The position numbers and the translations under genes were made by a program. DNA of 14,614 bases from Pseudomonadota bacterium (GTDB taxonomy: Bacteria; Pseudomonadota; Gammaproteobacteria; Steroidobacterales; Steroidobacteraceae): assembly GCA_021817875.1 (NCBI GenBank), contig JAKAFQ010000034.1, positions 1-14,614 on the forward strand, written 5' to 3'. Position 1 is the stretch's first letter, and every line of letters begins with the position of its first letter. The notes under the pieces were generated by a model. The model made no database searches. It saw only the letters and a list, made by a program, of their open reading frames with translations, and was not told the origin of the DNA. This document shows, piece by piece, positions 7,380-14,614 of the stretch.

Positions 7380-8231
7380 GCAGCGCGATCTGACTGCTCA
7401 GCAGCGGCGCCGAGTCATCACGCAGGCTGTATCTGCGCACGGCGGCGCGCACTGCGTCTTGATATGCCGGTTAAACCCATCGCGCAGCCGCCCGATAGCC
7501 CGGAACGCGCGAGTCGAGCGCCATTTCGCCGGCGGCTGGCGCACAGACCTGCAGGTCCGCTCGGCGGCCTCCTCGAGGCCGCGGCACACCACGAGAGGAT
7601 CAGGTGACGCAATCCGGCGCGGAACAGCGCCATCATCGACGATCAGAACGGGCATGCCGGATCGTCCAAACCGGTACGGGCAGACCGGCTTTGCATACAG
7701 CGCACCGGGACGGCGGGAGTCCGGCCCAAGGGCCCGCTGAGATTCAATTGCTTCAGGGAAATGCGCGACGCGATGCAATGGAGGCCCAGAGGTGCCGCGC
7801 TGACGCCGCTCCAGGGCCCCGGAAATGCGCAAATGGAGGGAGCAGAGAATTCGGGCATTGGGAGAACGGTCGGTGCTGACAGTGGTCATGTTCTTCGTTG
7901 AGGAGACCGCAGGCTTCATGAAGATGAATACATGGGCCTTCGGTTCGCGTCATCCCCTCGTTTGGGGGGATGGAGCGCCGAGTCTTTCTGCGGCCTTGGC
8001 CGCAATCGCGGTCGTGAAGCAGGGATCTGTGTCCGGGCAGTCGGGCCCGACCACCTTCCGGAGCTGAGGCAGATTTCAGGCGCGACGCTTGATATCTGGT
8101 ATACATTTCGTACGCGCGGGAGATGACGGTGCATCGCCTGCGGAAGAAGGACGTTGACAGCATGTCGCTGTGGACAACGCCACCGCGCTGACGGGAGATG
8201 TTCCGACGCGAGAGCCGCTGCTTACGCGGGC
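7380..8231. other. Gene-poor region with no recognisable gene
   Basis: Open frames are present on both strands (for example 7398-7919 minus), but they overlap one another, are Arg-rich and show no domain I can name. Small dyads occur: CATCCCC/GGGGATG (7951-7972) and three hexameric palindromes, GATATC, GTATAC and CGTACG (8091-8114). The region reads as decayed DNA linked to the transposase fragment to its right. Confidence 0.45.
7951..7972. repeat. Inverted repeat CATCCCC/GGGGATG
   Basis: A perfect 7-bp inverted repeat with an 8-base centre. It has the size and symmetry of a regulator binding site, but no intact gene stands beside it and no T-run makes it a terminator. Confidence 0.3.
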
Positions 8232-8342
8232 AGCAGCCCGCAGCAGCGGATCGAGTCCTTGAAGGCGAACCCGCGCCGGCTCCTGAAGGGGCACTACGGA
8301 CTGATGACCGGCATTCTGGACGTCGATCAGTTCGGCCGCTTT
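8232..8342 (+). pseudogene. Unidentified plus-strand coding remnant
   Basis: The plus-strand stretch reads SPQQRIESLKANPRRLLKGH and continues YGLMTGILDVDQFGRF. It has balanced composition and amphipathic character, unlike the Arg-rich noise around it. It has no plausible start of its own and after about 8342 turns into sequence antisense to the transposase fragment. I do not recognise the family. It may be the end of a gene cut by a rearrangement, since it abuts the opposite-strand Tn3 fragment almost exactly. It could also be chance. Confidence 0.22.
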
Positions 8343-8349
8343 TGCAATC

Positions 8350-8529
8350 GCCCGTCAGGCGCAGGAAACCCATCTGCAGCGCCCGTGCGGTTTTGAGGAC
8401 GAGGCCAAGGCGCTCCTCGACCACGCGCCGCTCCGCGCCGGAAAAGGCGACGATCGCCTCGATCTTGAAGCCGCTCAGGTCACGCGACCACGACCGCCGC
8501 CCGAGCCACATCGACTGCCAGTCGGCCAT
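8350..8529 (-). pseudogene. Truncated Tn3-family transposase, N-terminal DUF4158-like fragment
   Basis: From the ATG at 8529, 60 codons read MADWQSMWLGRRSW, then LSGFKIEAIVAFSGAERRVV, ending LQMGFLRLTG. This matches my memory of the start of DUF4158 in Tn3-family transposases (pattern: W..-FLG, L-GFE-, FS..ER..I..RRG, LALQIGFLRMSGR). The intact protein is roughly 1000 residues; here homology stops after residue 60, at about 8350, and the rest of the open frame is Arg/Ser-rich. A plausible ribosome site (GAGGGAAG) precedes the ATG. No Tn3 terminal inverted repeats or resolvase are visible, so this is a relic, not a working element. Confidence 0.6.
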
Positions 8530-8920
8530 GTTCCGGATCTTCCCTCAGGGCACCACCCTGGCCCCGCCGGAAAGCCGAACGTCAATCGATTGAATCAGTC
8601 GGGAAATCTCGTCTCGATCTCCGGAGTTGCCGAGATCCCGGCGGAACTTTTGGCATCGAAATCAAGGCCACCGCGGGTACCGGAGGCCGCGAATGGCCGC
8701 TTCGGAGGACCTGAAAGCAAGCTTGGATGGCCGGCCCCGTGGCGGAAAAGGAGCACCGGTTCGCCGCCCTGGCGCGGTGCGGCGGTCACATCGATTCTTC
8801 ACGCGCCGATGAAACAGAACGCGCCCATCCGGGACAAGCTGATCGAGCAAGTCGAAATCGCCGATATGGCCCATCACCGCCGGCCAGCCATTCCTGCGGC
8901 GATGCAGAAAGACCAGCGGG
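8530..8920. other. Stretch with no recognisable gene
   Basis: Between the transposase fragment and the small ORF, open frames exist on both strands (such as PLVFLHRRRNGWPAVMGHIG on the minus strand near 8920-8860), but none can be assigned. No terminal repeat or RNA gene is seen. Confidence 0.35.
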
Positions 8921-8977
8921 TCAGGCAGGCATGTTCGCTCGGCGCCGACCGTTTTTGACCCCCGACTTCACCGCCAT
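8921..8977 (-). CDS. Very small ORF with strong ribosome site, downstream of glpK
   Basis: An 18-codon frame starts at ATG 8977 behind GAGGAGACGTC and encodes MAVKSGVKNGRRRANMPA, a basic peptide, ending in TGA at 8921-8923. The ribosome site is among the best in the window. It lies 72 bp past the glpK stop on the same strand. It may be a real small basic protein, or the surviving start of a longer gene broken by a frameshift. No family is recognised. Confidence 0.3.
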   Translation of the reverse strand: MAVKSGVKNGRRRANMPA

Positions 8978-9000
8978 GACGTCTCCTCGGCTCGATTTCC

Positions 9001-9026
9001 GTGTCGCGGACGGGCCCTGACGACAC
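9001..9026 (-). terminator. Weak hairpin after glpK
   Basis: GTGTCG (9001-9006) pairs with CGACAC (9021-9026) around a 14-base loop, 24 bases past the glpK stop. No U-run follows on the minus strand, so at best it is a weak or Rho-dependent end. Confidence 0.2.
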
Positions 9027-9049
9027 CTGATGCCCGACCGCAGCCGCGC

Positions 9050-10549
9050 TCACTCGACCCAGCCCAGCGAGCGTTCGAGCGCCTTCTGCCACGAGTGATA
9101 CAAATGAGCACGCCGCCCGGCGTTCATCTGCGGCCGCCAGCGCCGCTCCGCCTGCCAGTTCGCGGCGAGATCGTCCCTGCCCCGCCAATATCCCGTGGCG
9201 AGGCCGGCGGCATACGCCGCACCGAGCGCGGTGGTCTCGATCACCCGTGGGCGCACCACGGTCACATCGAGGATGTCGGCCTGGAACTGCATCAACAGCT
9301 CGTTCATCACCATGCCGCCGTCGACGCGAAGCTCGGTCAGCACCGCGCCCGAGTCCTGCTCCATCGCCGCGAGCACGTCGCGTGTCTGGTATGCGGTCGC
9401 TTCCAGCACCGCGCGCGCCAGGTGCGCCCGCCCGGCATAGCCGGTCAGCCCGGCGATGACGCCGCGCGCCGCCGGCTGCCAGTGCGGCGCGAACAGCCCG
9501 GAAAAGGCCGGCACGAAGTACACATCGCCGTTGTCCTCGACCTCGCGCGCCAGGGTCTCGATCTCCGCGCTCGTCTTGATCAATCCCAGCCGGTCCCGCA
9601 GCCACTGCACCAGCGCTCCGGCGACCGCGATCGAGCCCTCGAGTGCATAACAGGGCCGCTCCTGCCCGAAGCGGTAGGCGACGGTGGTGATCAGTCCGGC
9701 CTTGGACGGAACGGGCTGTTCGCCGGTGTTCATCAGCAGGAAACACCCCGTGCCGTAGGTGTTCTTCGCATCGCCGCGGCGCAGACACGTCTGTCCGACG
9801 AGCGCCGCCTGCTGATCGCCGAGGTCACCGGCGAGCGGCACGCCGGCGAGAGCCGGCAGGCGGGACTCGGCGTACACCTCGCTCGATGAGACGATGCGGG
9901 GCAGGCAGGCCGGCGGGATCTCGAACGCCGACAGCAACTGCTCGTCCCAGGCGAGCGCGGCGAGATCCATCAGTTGAGTGCGGCTGGCGTTGGTCACATC
10001 CGTGACATGCACCCCGCCATCGGGGCCGCCGCTGAGATTCCACAGCAGCCACGAGTCGATGGTACCGAAGAGCGCATCGCCCGCCTCGGCGAGCGCGCGC
10101 GCCTGGGGAATCTCATCGAGCAACCAGCCGAGCTTCAGGGCGCTGAAATAAGTCGCGAGCGGCAGGCCCGTCTTGCCGCGGAAGCGGTCCTGGCCGCCCT
10201 TGAGCGCCATGGCGCTCACCCGCCCGGCGACGCGGGTATCCTGCCAGACGATGGCATGGTGCAGCGGCTTGCCGCTGCGCCGATCCCACAGAACCGTGGT
10301 TTCACGTTGATTGGTGATGCCGACGGCCACCAGGTCCTGAGCGCCGATGCCCGACTGCGCCAGGGCGGTCTCGATGACCCGGCGTGCGTTCGCCCAGATC
10401 TCGAGCGCATCGTGCTCCACCCATCCGGGCCTCGGGTAGATCTGGCGGTGCTCGAGCTGTGCGCTGCAGCGCATCTCTCCCTGGCGCCCGAACACCATGA
10501 ATCGCGTGCTCGTGGTGCCTTGATCGATCGCGCCGACGAATCGCGTCAT
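9050..10549 (-). CDS. glpK: Glycerol kinase
   Basis: The 499-residue product, nearly the length of E. coli GlpK, uses ATP to convert glycerol to sn-glycerol 3-phosphate in the cytoplasm. It opens with the FGGY-kinase phosphate loop [11 protein letters not shown]. It has [12 protein letters not shown] (78-89), WQDTR (102-106), the FGGY signature [11 protein letters not shown] (134-144), the catalytic Asp245 in [24 protein letters not shown] (263-276) and [13 protein letters not shown] (345-357). ATG codons stand at 10555 and 10549. The GGAGG ribosome site is too close to the first and well spaced for the second, so 10549 is preferred; with 10555 the start would overlap the glpD stop as ATGA. 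It is cotranscribed after glpD. No glpF permease gene is adjacent. Identification is firm. Confidence 0.96.
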   Translation of the reverse strand: MTRFVGAIDQGTTSTRFMVFGRQGEMRCSAQLEHRQIYPRPGWVEHDALEIWANARRVIETALAQSGIGAQDLVAVGITNQRETTVLWDRRSGKPLHHAIVWQDTRVAGRVSAMALKGGQDRFRGKTGLPLATYFSALKLGWLLDEIPQARALAEAGDALFGTIDSWLLWNLSGGPDGGVHVTDVTNASRTQLMDLAALAWDEQLLSAFEIPPACLPRIVSSSEVYAESRLPALAGVPLAGDLGDQQAALVGQTCLRRGDAKNTYGTGCFLLMNTGEQPVPSKAGLITTVAYRFGQERPCYALEGSIAVAGALVQWLRDRLGLIKTSAEIETLAREVEDNGDVYFVPAFSGLFAPHWQPAARGVIAGLTGYAGRAHLARAVLEATAYQTRDVLAAMEQDSGAVLTELRVDGGMVMNELLMQFQADILDVTVVRPRVIETTALGAAYAAGLATGYWRGRDDLAANWQAERRWRPQMNAGRRAHLYHSWQKALERSLGWVE

Positions 10550-10551
10550 GC

Positions 10552-12120
10552 TCATGCCCTCCAACGGGGGTCCTGGCGGACACCCAGATACCGCTCGAGC
10601 CGCTCGATGTCCGCCGGCTGCAGGCGCAGACCGAGCTTCGAGCGTCGCCACAGGATGTCGTCCACCGTCACCGCCCACTCCTGATCCCGAAGGTACTCGA
10701 CCTCTGCCGCCGTGAGGTCCGCCCCCAGGGATTCGCCGAGGTCCGCGCCGCTGCGCGCTCCCTGGAGCACCCGTTCCATGCGAGTCCCATAGGCGCAGGC
10801 GAGTCGCCGCAAGTGCTCGGGCGCGAGGAACGGCCAGCGCCGCGTCGCCTCGTCGATGAACTGCGTCAGGCTTGCGCGCGGCATGTCGCCGCCCGGCAGT
10901 GCCGCCGCCGCCGTCCAACGGCCTGCCGGACCACCGATCGACGCTCGCAGCCTCGCCAGCACGGTCTCGGAGAGCTTGCGATACGTGGTGATCTTGCCGC
11001 CGAGCACCGACAGCAGCGGTGCACCGTGGGCCGCATGCTCGAGCACCAGCTCATAATCCCGGGTCACCGCGGCTGCATCCGCTGCGCCGTCGTCGCGCAG
11101 CGATCGCACGCCGGAGTAGCTCCACAGGACATCTTCCGCCCGGATCGGCCGTCTGAAGTAGCGGTTGATGCTCTCGCACAGATAGGCGGTCTCCTCGGTC
11201 GTGATCGCGATGCTGTCGAGCGCGCCGGTGTGCGGCACGTCGGTCGTGCCGATGAGTGTGTAGAAATCCTGAAATGGAATCGCGAACACGATGCGGTGAT
11301 CGGGGTTCTGCAGAATGTAGGCATGCTCGCCGTCGAACAGGCGCGGCACGACGATGTGGCTGCCGCGCACCAGGCGGATGGGCTCGGGAGTCCGCAGGCC
11401 CAACCGGCCGCGCACCTCGTTGAGCCAGGCGCCCGCGGCGTTGACCACGGCGGCCGCCCGCAGACCCATCGCGTGCCCGTCCGCGCAGCGCTCGCAATCC
11501 ACCTGCCAGCCCTGCTGATCCGCGCGAGCCCCGCTCACGCGGGTGCGGGTGAGGATCAGAGCTCCCCGGTCGGCCGCATCCCGCGCATTGAGCACGACCA
11601 GGCGACTGTCGTCGACCCGGCAGTCGGAGTACGCGAAGCCCCTCTCGTAGGTGGACTTGAGCGCCTTGCCCACGGTCTCGCGGCGCAGATCGACCGAGCT
11701 CGATCCCGGCAGGTGCCGCCGCCCGCCCAGCCGATCGTACAGGAACAGCCCTGCGCGGATTTCCCAGCGGGGCCGCAGGGTCGGCACATGCGGCAGGATG
11801 AAGCGCAACGGCCGCACCAGGTGCGGCGCGATGCGCAACAGCCGCTCGCGCTCGGCCAGCGATTCGCGCACCAACCGGAATTCGCGGTACTCGAGGTAGC
11901 GCAATCCCCCGTGGATGAGTTTGGTACTCGCCGAGGAGGTGAAGGCCGCGAGATCCGACTGCTCGACCAGGCACACGCGCAGCCCCCTGCCGGCCGCATC
12001 ACGGGCGATCCCGGCGCCGTTGATGCCGCCGCCGATGACGAGCAGATCGAACGAGCGGCCGTCGGCCGGCGCTTCCGGGGCAGCGCCGCGCGGGGCGGCT
12101 TCAGTGTGGGACCGGTGCAT
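10552..12120 (-). CDS. glpD: Aerobic glycerol-3-phosphate dehydrogenase
   Basis: The 522-residue FAD enzyme oxidises sn-glycerol 3-phosphate to dihydroxyacetone phosphate at the inner face of the cytoplasmic membrane and gives electrons to quinone. The N-terminal FAD-binding fold shows [20 protein letters not shown] (26-45). [20 protein letters not shown], just after it, is nearly identical to the GlpD signature. WSYSGVRSL and [12 protein letters not shown] are typical later family motifs, and a DAO C-terminal helical domain fills about 400-510. The first 20 residues are an Ala/Pro-rich extension compared with E. coli GlpD (501 residues). The ATG at 12120 has AAGG about eight bases upstream. 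glpK follows within two bases, so the pair is one operon. A 13-bp dyad 64 bp upstream may be an operator. Confidence 0.95.
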   Translation of the reverse strand: MHRSHTEAAPRGAAPEAPADGRSFDLLVIGGGINGAGIARDAAGRGLRVCLVEQSDLAAFTSSASTKLIHGGLRYLEYREFRLVRESLAERERLLRIAPHLVRPLRFILPHVPTLRPRWEIRAGLFLYDRLGGRRHLPGSSSVDLRRETVGKALKSTYERGFAYSDCRVDDSRLVVLNARDAADRGALILTRTRVSGARADQQGWQVDCERCADGHAMGLRAAAVVNAAGAWLNEVRGRLGLRTPEPIRLVRGSHIVVPRLFDGEHAYILQNPDHRIVFAIPFQDFYTLIGTTDVPHTGALDSIAITTEETAYLCESINRYFRRPIRAEDVLWSYSGVRSLRDDGAADAAAVTRDYELVLEHAAHGAPLLSVLGGKITTYRKLSETVLARLRASIGGPAGRWTAAAALPGGDMPRASLTQFIDEATRRWPFLAPEHLRRLACAYGTRMERVLQGARSGADLGESLGADLTAAEVEYLRDQEWAVTVDDILWRRSKLGLRLQPADIERLERYLGVRQDPRWRA

Positions 12121-12183
12121 GATCTGACCTTACGGCCGAGATTAATCCGCCACACGCGCCGCGGTCCATGCGAGCGCCTCAAA

Positions 12184-12196
12184 TATCGTGTCGATA
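12184..12196. promoter_or_regulatory. Dyad operator candidate upstream of glpD
   Basis: TATCG-TGT-CGATA is a perfect 5-3-5 inverted repeat in an AT-richer patch of a very GC-rich 189-bp intergenic space. It lies 64 bp before the glpD start codon. Position and symmetry suit a repressor site; glp genes are commonly controlled by DeoR-family GlpR, but the match to a GlpR operator is not established. No convincing -35/-10 pair could be placed. Confidence 0.35.
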
Positions 12197-12309
12197 CAAT
12201 CGGCGCGGCGGGTCCCCCGGCCGAGTCGGGCGCCGCAGCCCTGTCGGCCCGTGCGACGGCGTTCGCTGCGCGGTCCCGCCGCGCACCGGGTACGGACGAC
12301 CGCCGGCCG

Positions 12310-13626
12310 CTACCGCGCCTCAGCCCGCGCGCCCGCTCGCTCGAACAACACCACTTCGCCCGGGACGTCTGTGGCAACGACCCTGTCACGGCCTCCCGTC
12401 TTGGCGTGATAGAGCGCCGCGTCGGCGTCATTGATCAGATCCTCCAGACGCTCGCCATCGCCGGGATGGCAGGCGATACCCAGGGAAGCGGTCACCTGCG
12501 GCAGTGCGTTGCCGCGGCAGAACACCCGCAACTGGGCGATCGCCTCGCGAATCGCCTCGGCCTTTGCGTAAGCATCGTCCACGGCGCAGCCCGGCAGCAC
12601 CAGCAGGAACTCCTCTCCTCCCCAGCGGCACGCGATGTCTTCGGCCCGTGTGTGGCGCCTGAGCACCTGCGCGACCTCGCGCAGCACCGCATCGCCCGCC
12701 TCGTGGCCGTTGGTGTCATTGAAATCCTTGAAGTGATCGACGTCGAGCATGACTGCGCTGACGGGATATCCGAGCCTTTGGGCGCGCGCGAGCTCGCGCT
12801 GCAGGGAAATCTCGAGGTGCCGCCGGTTGTACAGTCCGGTGAGCGGATCGCGCTCCGCGCCGGTGCGCAGCGTCTCCTGCAATTTCAGATTGCCCAGGAC
12901 GAGCGCCAGCTGCTCGGCCAGCGTGGCACCGAGGCGCTGCACATCCGACGGAATCCCCTGTCCGCTCGAGGCATGCAGATACAGCAGGCCGAAGGCGTGA
13001 CCGTCGGCCACCAGCGGCAGGCACAGGCAGGCCTGCCCGGAGGCGGCTGCGTGAGCGCACGTCACACCCGGACTGGCCGGATCGTAGAGATACGGGTGAC
13101 CGCGGCGCAATGCCCAGCACTCTTCGGACCCGAAGCTCGGTGCCGCTGCGAGACTGCCCCAGCACGCCTGCAGCTCCAGGGCGTCTTCCGGGCCCCGCGC
13201 GGCATAGAACGCGCCGTTCACTCCCGGGAACAGCTTCGGCAGCGCCCCGCGGACCACTCCGGCCAGCTCCGCCTGGGAATGGCAGACCTGCAGCAGCTCC
13301 ATCATCTGACCGGTCGCGGAAATCTCTTCGAGCAGCCGGTTCTGGCGCGCGATGATGCCGCGCAACGCAGTCTCGGCTCGAGTGCGGCTGCGCCGCTGTC
13401 CGGCCAGCAGCAGGACGAGCAGGAGGACCGTGCCCGAGACGATCGCAAGCGGCAGACCGGACACGGCACTGCCGGCCCCGGCCGCACTGCCGTGCATCCG
13501 CGCCAGCGCCTCGAGGAGCACGGCGAGCGCCGCGCAGATCAGCAGCACGCTGCCCCACAGCAGACGCTGCGGCCTGCCTCGGGCCGGCGCGAGCGCGCTT
13601 CCCGTTGTGAGTCCGAGCGCCAACAT
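12310..13626 (-). CDS. Membrane-bound GAF-like/GGDEF diguanylate cyclase
   Basis: The 438-residue protein should make cyclic di-GMP from two GTP. Two membrane helices (about 22-42 and 58-76) are followed by a short coiled linker (78-104), a GAF-like sensory region (about 105-245) and a GGDEF domain (252-420). The GGDEF domain has RDPLTGLYNRRHLE, D295 in MLDVDHFKDFND, and the active-site G336-G-E-E-F340. R327-A-E-D330, five residues before GGEEF, fits the RxxD inhibitory I-site, so product feedback is expected. Residues after 420 form a short Ala/Arg tail. The ATG at 13626 was chosen because it sits before the first helix with a weak GGCGGA site; the frame is open to 13836, but those 70 residues look noncoding and would overlap the divergent promoter space. 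It is divergent from the NUDIX gene and may be separate from glpD. The signal sensed is unknown. Confidence 0.9.
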   Translation of the reverse strand: MLALGLTTGSALAPARGRPQRLLWGSVLLICAALAVLLEALARMHGSAAGAGSAVSGLPLAIVSGTVLLLVLLLAGQRRSRTRAETALRGIIARQNRLLEEISATGQMMELLQVCHSQAELAGVVRGALPKLFPGVNGAFYAARGPEDALELQACWGSLAAAPSFGSEECWALRRGHPYLYDPASPGVTCAHAAASGQACLCLPLVADGHAFGLLYLHASSGQGIPSDVQRLGATLAEQLALVLGNLKLQETLRTGAERDPLTGLYNRRHLEISLQRELARAQRLGYPVSAVMLDVDHFKDFNDTNGHEAGDAVLREVAQVLRRHTRAEDIACRWGGEEFLLVLPGCAVDDAYAKAEAIREAIAQLRVFCRGNALPQVTASLGIACHPGDGERLEDLINDADAALYHAKTGGRDRVVATDVPGEVVLFERAGARAEAR

Positions 13627-13874
13627 GCGATCCGCCGGCCACCGTATGGATTCCGAGCAAAAATGCCCCGCTCGCGCTGTCTCGGCTGCCGTATCGCGCT
13701 CTTGAACGCAGTTGCCGGAAACGTGACCGATCTCTCCGGGGCTGTGCGCCGCCCGTGCGGGCCGCGGGCCGCCGGCTCGATGCTCCCCGGGCAGACGCCC
13801 TCGGCGGGGCCCCCGAAGCGATCGACAAGCGCGCACCGGCCCCGTATCCTGCTCCGAAACCTGCGACGCGACCC
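13627..13874. promoter_or_regulatory. Divergent intergenic region
   Basis: This 248-bp space separates the diguanylate cyclase and the NUDIX gene, which are transcribed away from each other, so it must hold promoters for both unless they are expressed from elsewhere. I could not place a convincing -35/-10 pair or operator by eye. Confidence 0.35.
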
Positions 13875-14414
13875 ATGAACTTCTGCAGTCATTGCGGTGC
13901 CCAGCTCACCTTGCGCGTCCCCCCCGGGGACCAGCTGCCTCGGTACGTCTGCGAATCATGCGGCACCATCCATTATCAGAACCCTAAACTCGTGGTCGGC
14001 TGCGTGCCGGAGTACGAAGGCCGGATCCTGCTGTGCCGCCGAGCGATAGAGCCGCGACGCGGTTTTTGGACCGTACCGGCGGGCTTCATGGAAAACGGCG
14101 AGACGCTGCAGCAGGGCGCCGCCCGGGAATCCAGGGAAGAGGCCCTGGTCGAGGTGCAGATCGGCTCGCTGCTGTCGATCGTCCACGTGCTGCAGGCTCA
14201 CCAGGTGCACGTCTTCTTCCGCGCGACCCTGGCCGTGGCGCAGTTCGGCGCGGGGCACGAGACCCTGGAGACCAGGCTCGTCTCCCCCGAGGACATCCCC
14301 TGGTCGGAGCTGGCATTCCCGAGCACGGAATTCGCGCTGCGCCGCTTCCTGGAGGACCGGGCCGCATGCCGCGAAGGGCACCACTTCGCCTCGCTGGAGC
14401 GGCGGCTCTCGTAG
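13875..14414 (+). CDS. Zinc-ribbon NUDIX hydrolase
   Basis: The 179-residue cytoplasmic hydrolase begins with a zinc ribbon: C4-x2-C7 and C26-x2-C29 (CSHCG, CESCG), followed by HYQNPKLVVGCV, as in ADP-ribose pyrophosphatase/NudC-like proteins. The Nudix box runs from G70 (GFMENGE) to A90 (RESREEA), giving Mg-binding R84, E85, E88 and E89. It departs from the consensus REUxEExGU at two places, Ser86 for the hydrophobic residue and Leu91 for Gly. Likely substrates are nucleotide diphosphate derivatives such as ADP-ribose or NADH; specificity cannot be read from sequence. The ATG at 13875 was chosen because the zinc ribbon starts there; the frame is open further upstream but without conserved features, and no strong Shine-Dalgarno is seen. 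Confidence 0.92.
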   Translation: MNFCSHCGAQLTLRVPPGDQLPRYVCESCGTIHYQNPKLVVGCVPEYEGRILLCRRAIEPRRGFWTVPAGFMENGETLQQGAARESREEALVEVQIGSLLSIVHVLQAHQVHVFFRATLAVAQFGAGHETLETRLVSPEDIPWSELAFPSTEFALRRFLEDRAACREGHHFASLERRLS

Positions 14415-14466
14415 CGGGCCGCGGCAGGGCATTCTCCGGCGCGGGCGCTGCCGCGCCGCCAAGCCC

Positions 14467-14505
14467 CGGGGTCGAACCCCGCGCCCCTGCCTGGACCATG
14501 GCAGG
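14467..14505 (+). terminator. Tandem hairpins downstream of the NUDIX gene
   Basis: CGGGGT-CGA-ACCCCG (14467-14481) and CCTGCC-8-GGCAGG (14486-14505) are two perfect 6-bp stems four bases apart, in the 184-bp space before the next gene. Neither is followed directly by a T-run (GGTTTTG at 14522 is too far), so termination is only possible, not shown. The first resembles a T-arm, but no tRNA body can be built around it. Confidence 0.3.
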
Positions 14506-14525
14506 TGCCCGGCTTCAGAGCGGTT

Positions 14526-14552
14526 TTGCGCGCCCGGGCACCGTGGCACAAT
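14526..14552 (+). promoter_or_regulatory. Weak promoter candidate for fdxA
   Basis: TTGCGC (14526-14531) and CACAAT (14547-14552, four of six matches to TATAAT) are 15 bp apart, shorter than ideal. They lie 46 bp before the ATG at 14599, a sensible place for this gene's promoter. Confidence 0.25.
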
Positions 14553-14598
14553 ACGCGACCCTGTCGAGGTCTCAGCCGTCAAACGCTAGGAAATCCTG

Positions 14599-14614
14599 AT
14601 GACTTTCGTAGTGA
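14599..14614 (+). CDS. fdxA: Probable 7Fe ferredoxin FdxA, first five codons (partial)
   Basis: The window ends with ATG ACT TTC GTA GTG A, encoding MTFVV. A good ribosome site (TAGGA) lies seven bases upstream. MTFVV or MTYVV followed by Thr-Glu-Asn-Cys is the usual start of the 7Fe (3Fe-4S/4Fe-4S) ferredoxin FdxA of proteobacteria, a small cytoplasmic electron carrier. Only five residues are visible, so the assignment rests on that short match and the gene-like start. Confidence 0.55.

Noticed and set aside
7398..7919. Minus-strand open frame of 173 codons upstream of the peptidase
   Set aside because: Contains a short protein-like patch (MPVLIVDDGAVP) but no domain, overlaps other frames and lacks a convincing ribosome site.
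7917..8067. Small plus-strand ORF starting MKMNTWAFGS
   Set aside because: GAGGAG is about 12 bases upstream, too far for confidence, and nothing in the 49 residues is recognisable.
10813..13878. Plus-strand open frame of 1021 codons
   Set aside because: It is antisense to glpD and the diguanylate cyclase, both with intact catalytic motifs; its own translation is low-complexity Arg/Ala/Gln.
14440..14500. tRNA gene suggested by GGGGTCGAACCCC
   Set aside because: The hairpin loop is too short for a T-arm and no cloverleaf can be drawn on either strand.
1..14614. CRISPR array
   Set aside because: No regularly spaced repeats of suitable length were seen anywhere in the window.

Overview
The window is GC-rich DNA whose content fits a gammaproteobacterium, possibly of the Nevskiales/Steroidobacterales/Xanthomonadales type. 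The pointers are a rhombosortase with a GlyGly-CTERM-type substrate (a system best known from Gammaproteobacteria), a glpD-glpK operon, and a zinc-ribbon NUDIX gene followed by what looks like fdxA. The taxonomic guess is inference; there is no rRNA or other marker here.

Layout. (1) Bases 1-424, minus: N-terminal part of a class II Fic protein, running off the left edge, with an AT-rich promoter-like box almost touching its start codon. (2) Bases 425-1551: accessory-looking DNA with no gene I can name. It holds a tight set of GGGGGTA direct and inverted repeats (594-629), resembling integrase or excision-factor arm sites, and one unassigned minus-strand reading frame (1087-1413). (3) Bases 1552-7193, minus: a two-gene unit made of a 1650-residue secreted S53 (sedolisin/kumamolisin-like) serine peptidase and, directly downstream, a rhombosortase. 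(4) Bases 7194-9049: gene-poor, decayed DNA with a truncated Tn3-family transposase start (DUF4158-like), an unassigned plus-strand remnant abutting it, and a tiny ORF with a good ribosome binding site. (5) Bases 9050-12120, minus: glpD-glpK, glycerol 3-phosphate dehydrogenase and glycerol kinase, nearly overlapping. (6) Bases 12310-13626, minus: membrane-bound GAF-like/GGDEF diguanylate cyclase. (7) Bases 13875-14414, plus: zinc-ribbon NUDIX hydrolase, then two hairpins and, at 14599, the first five codons of what is probably 7Fe ferredoxin FdxA.

The most interesting object is the S53 peptidase gene. After signal peptide, activation prodomain, catalytic domain (Glu343, Asp347, Asp427, Ser541), Ig-like repeats and an NHL-like beta-propeller it carries a GlyGly-CTERM-type sorting signal (Ser-Gly4, hydrophobic helix, Arg cluster). 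Such a signal normally ends the protein. Here the same open frame continues through a second signal-peptide-like segment ending Ala-His-Ala into about 200 residues that look like an outer-membrane beta-barrel. The rhombosortase predicted to cut such signals is the next gene. My hypothesis is a polyprotein cut twice, by rhombosortase and by signal peptidase I, giving an extracellular protease and an outer-membrane barrel from one translation product. The main rivals are an internal start for the barrel, or a recent fusion by stop-codon loss.

GlpD and GlpK work together: GlpK phosphorylates glycerol and GlpD oxidises glycerol 3-phosphate to dihydroxyacetone phosphate, passing electrons to quinone. 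No glpF or glpR is visible. All family assignments come from reading motifs by eye; no database search was run.
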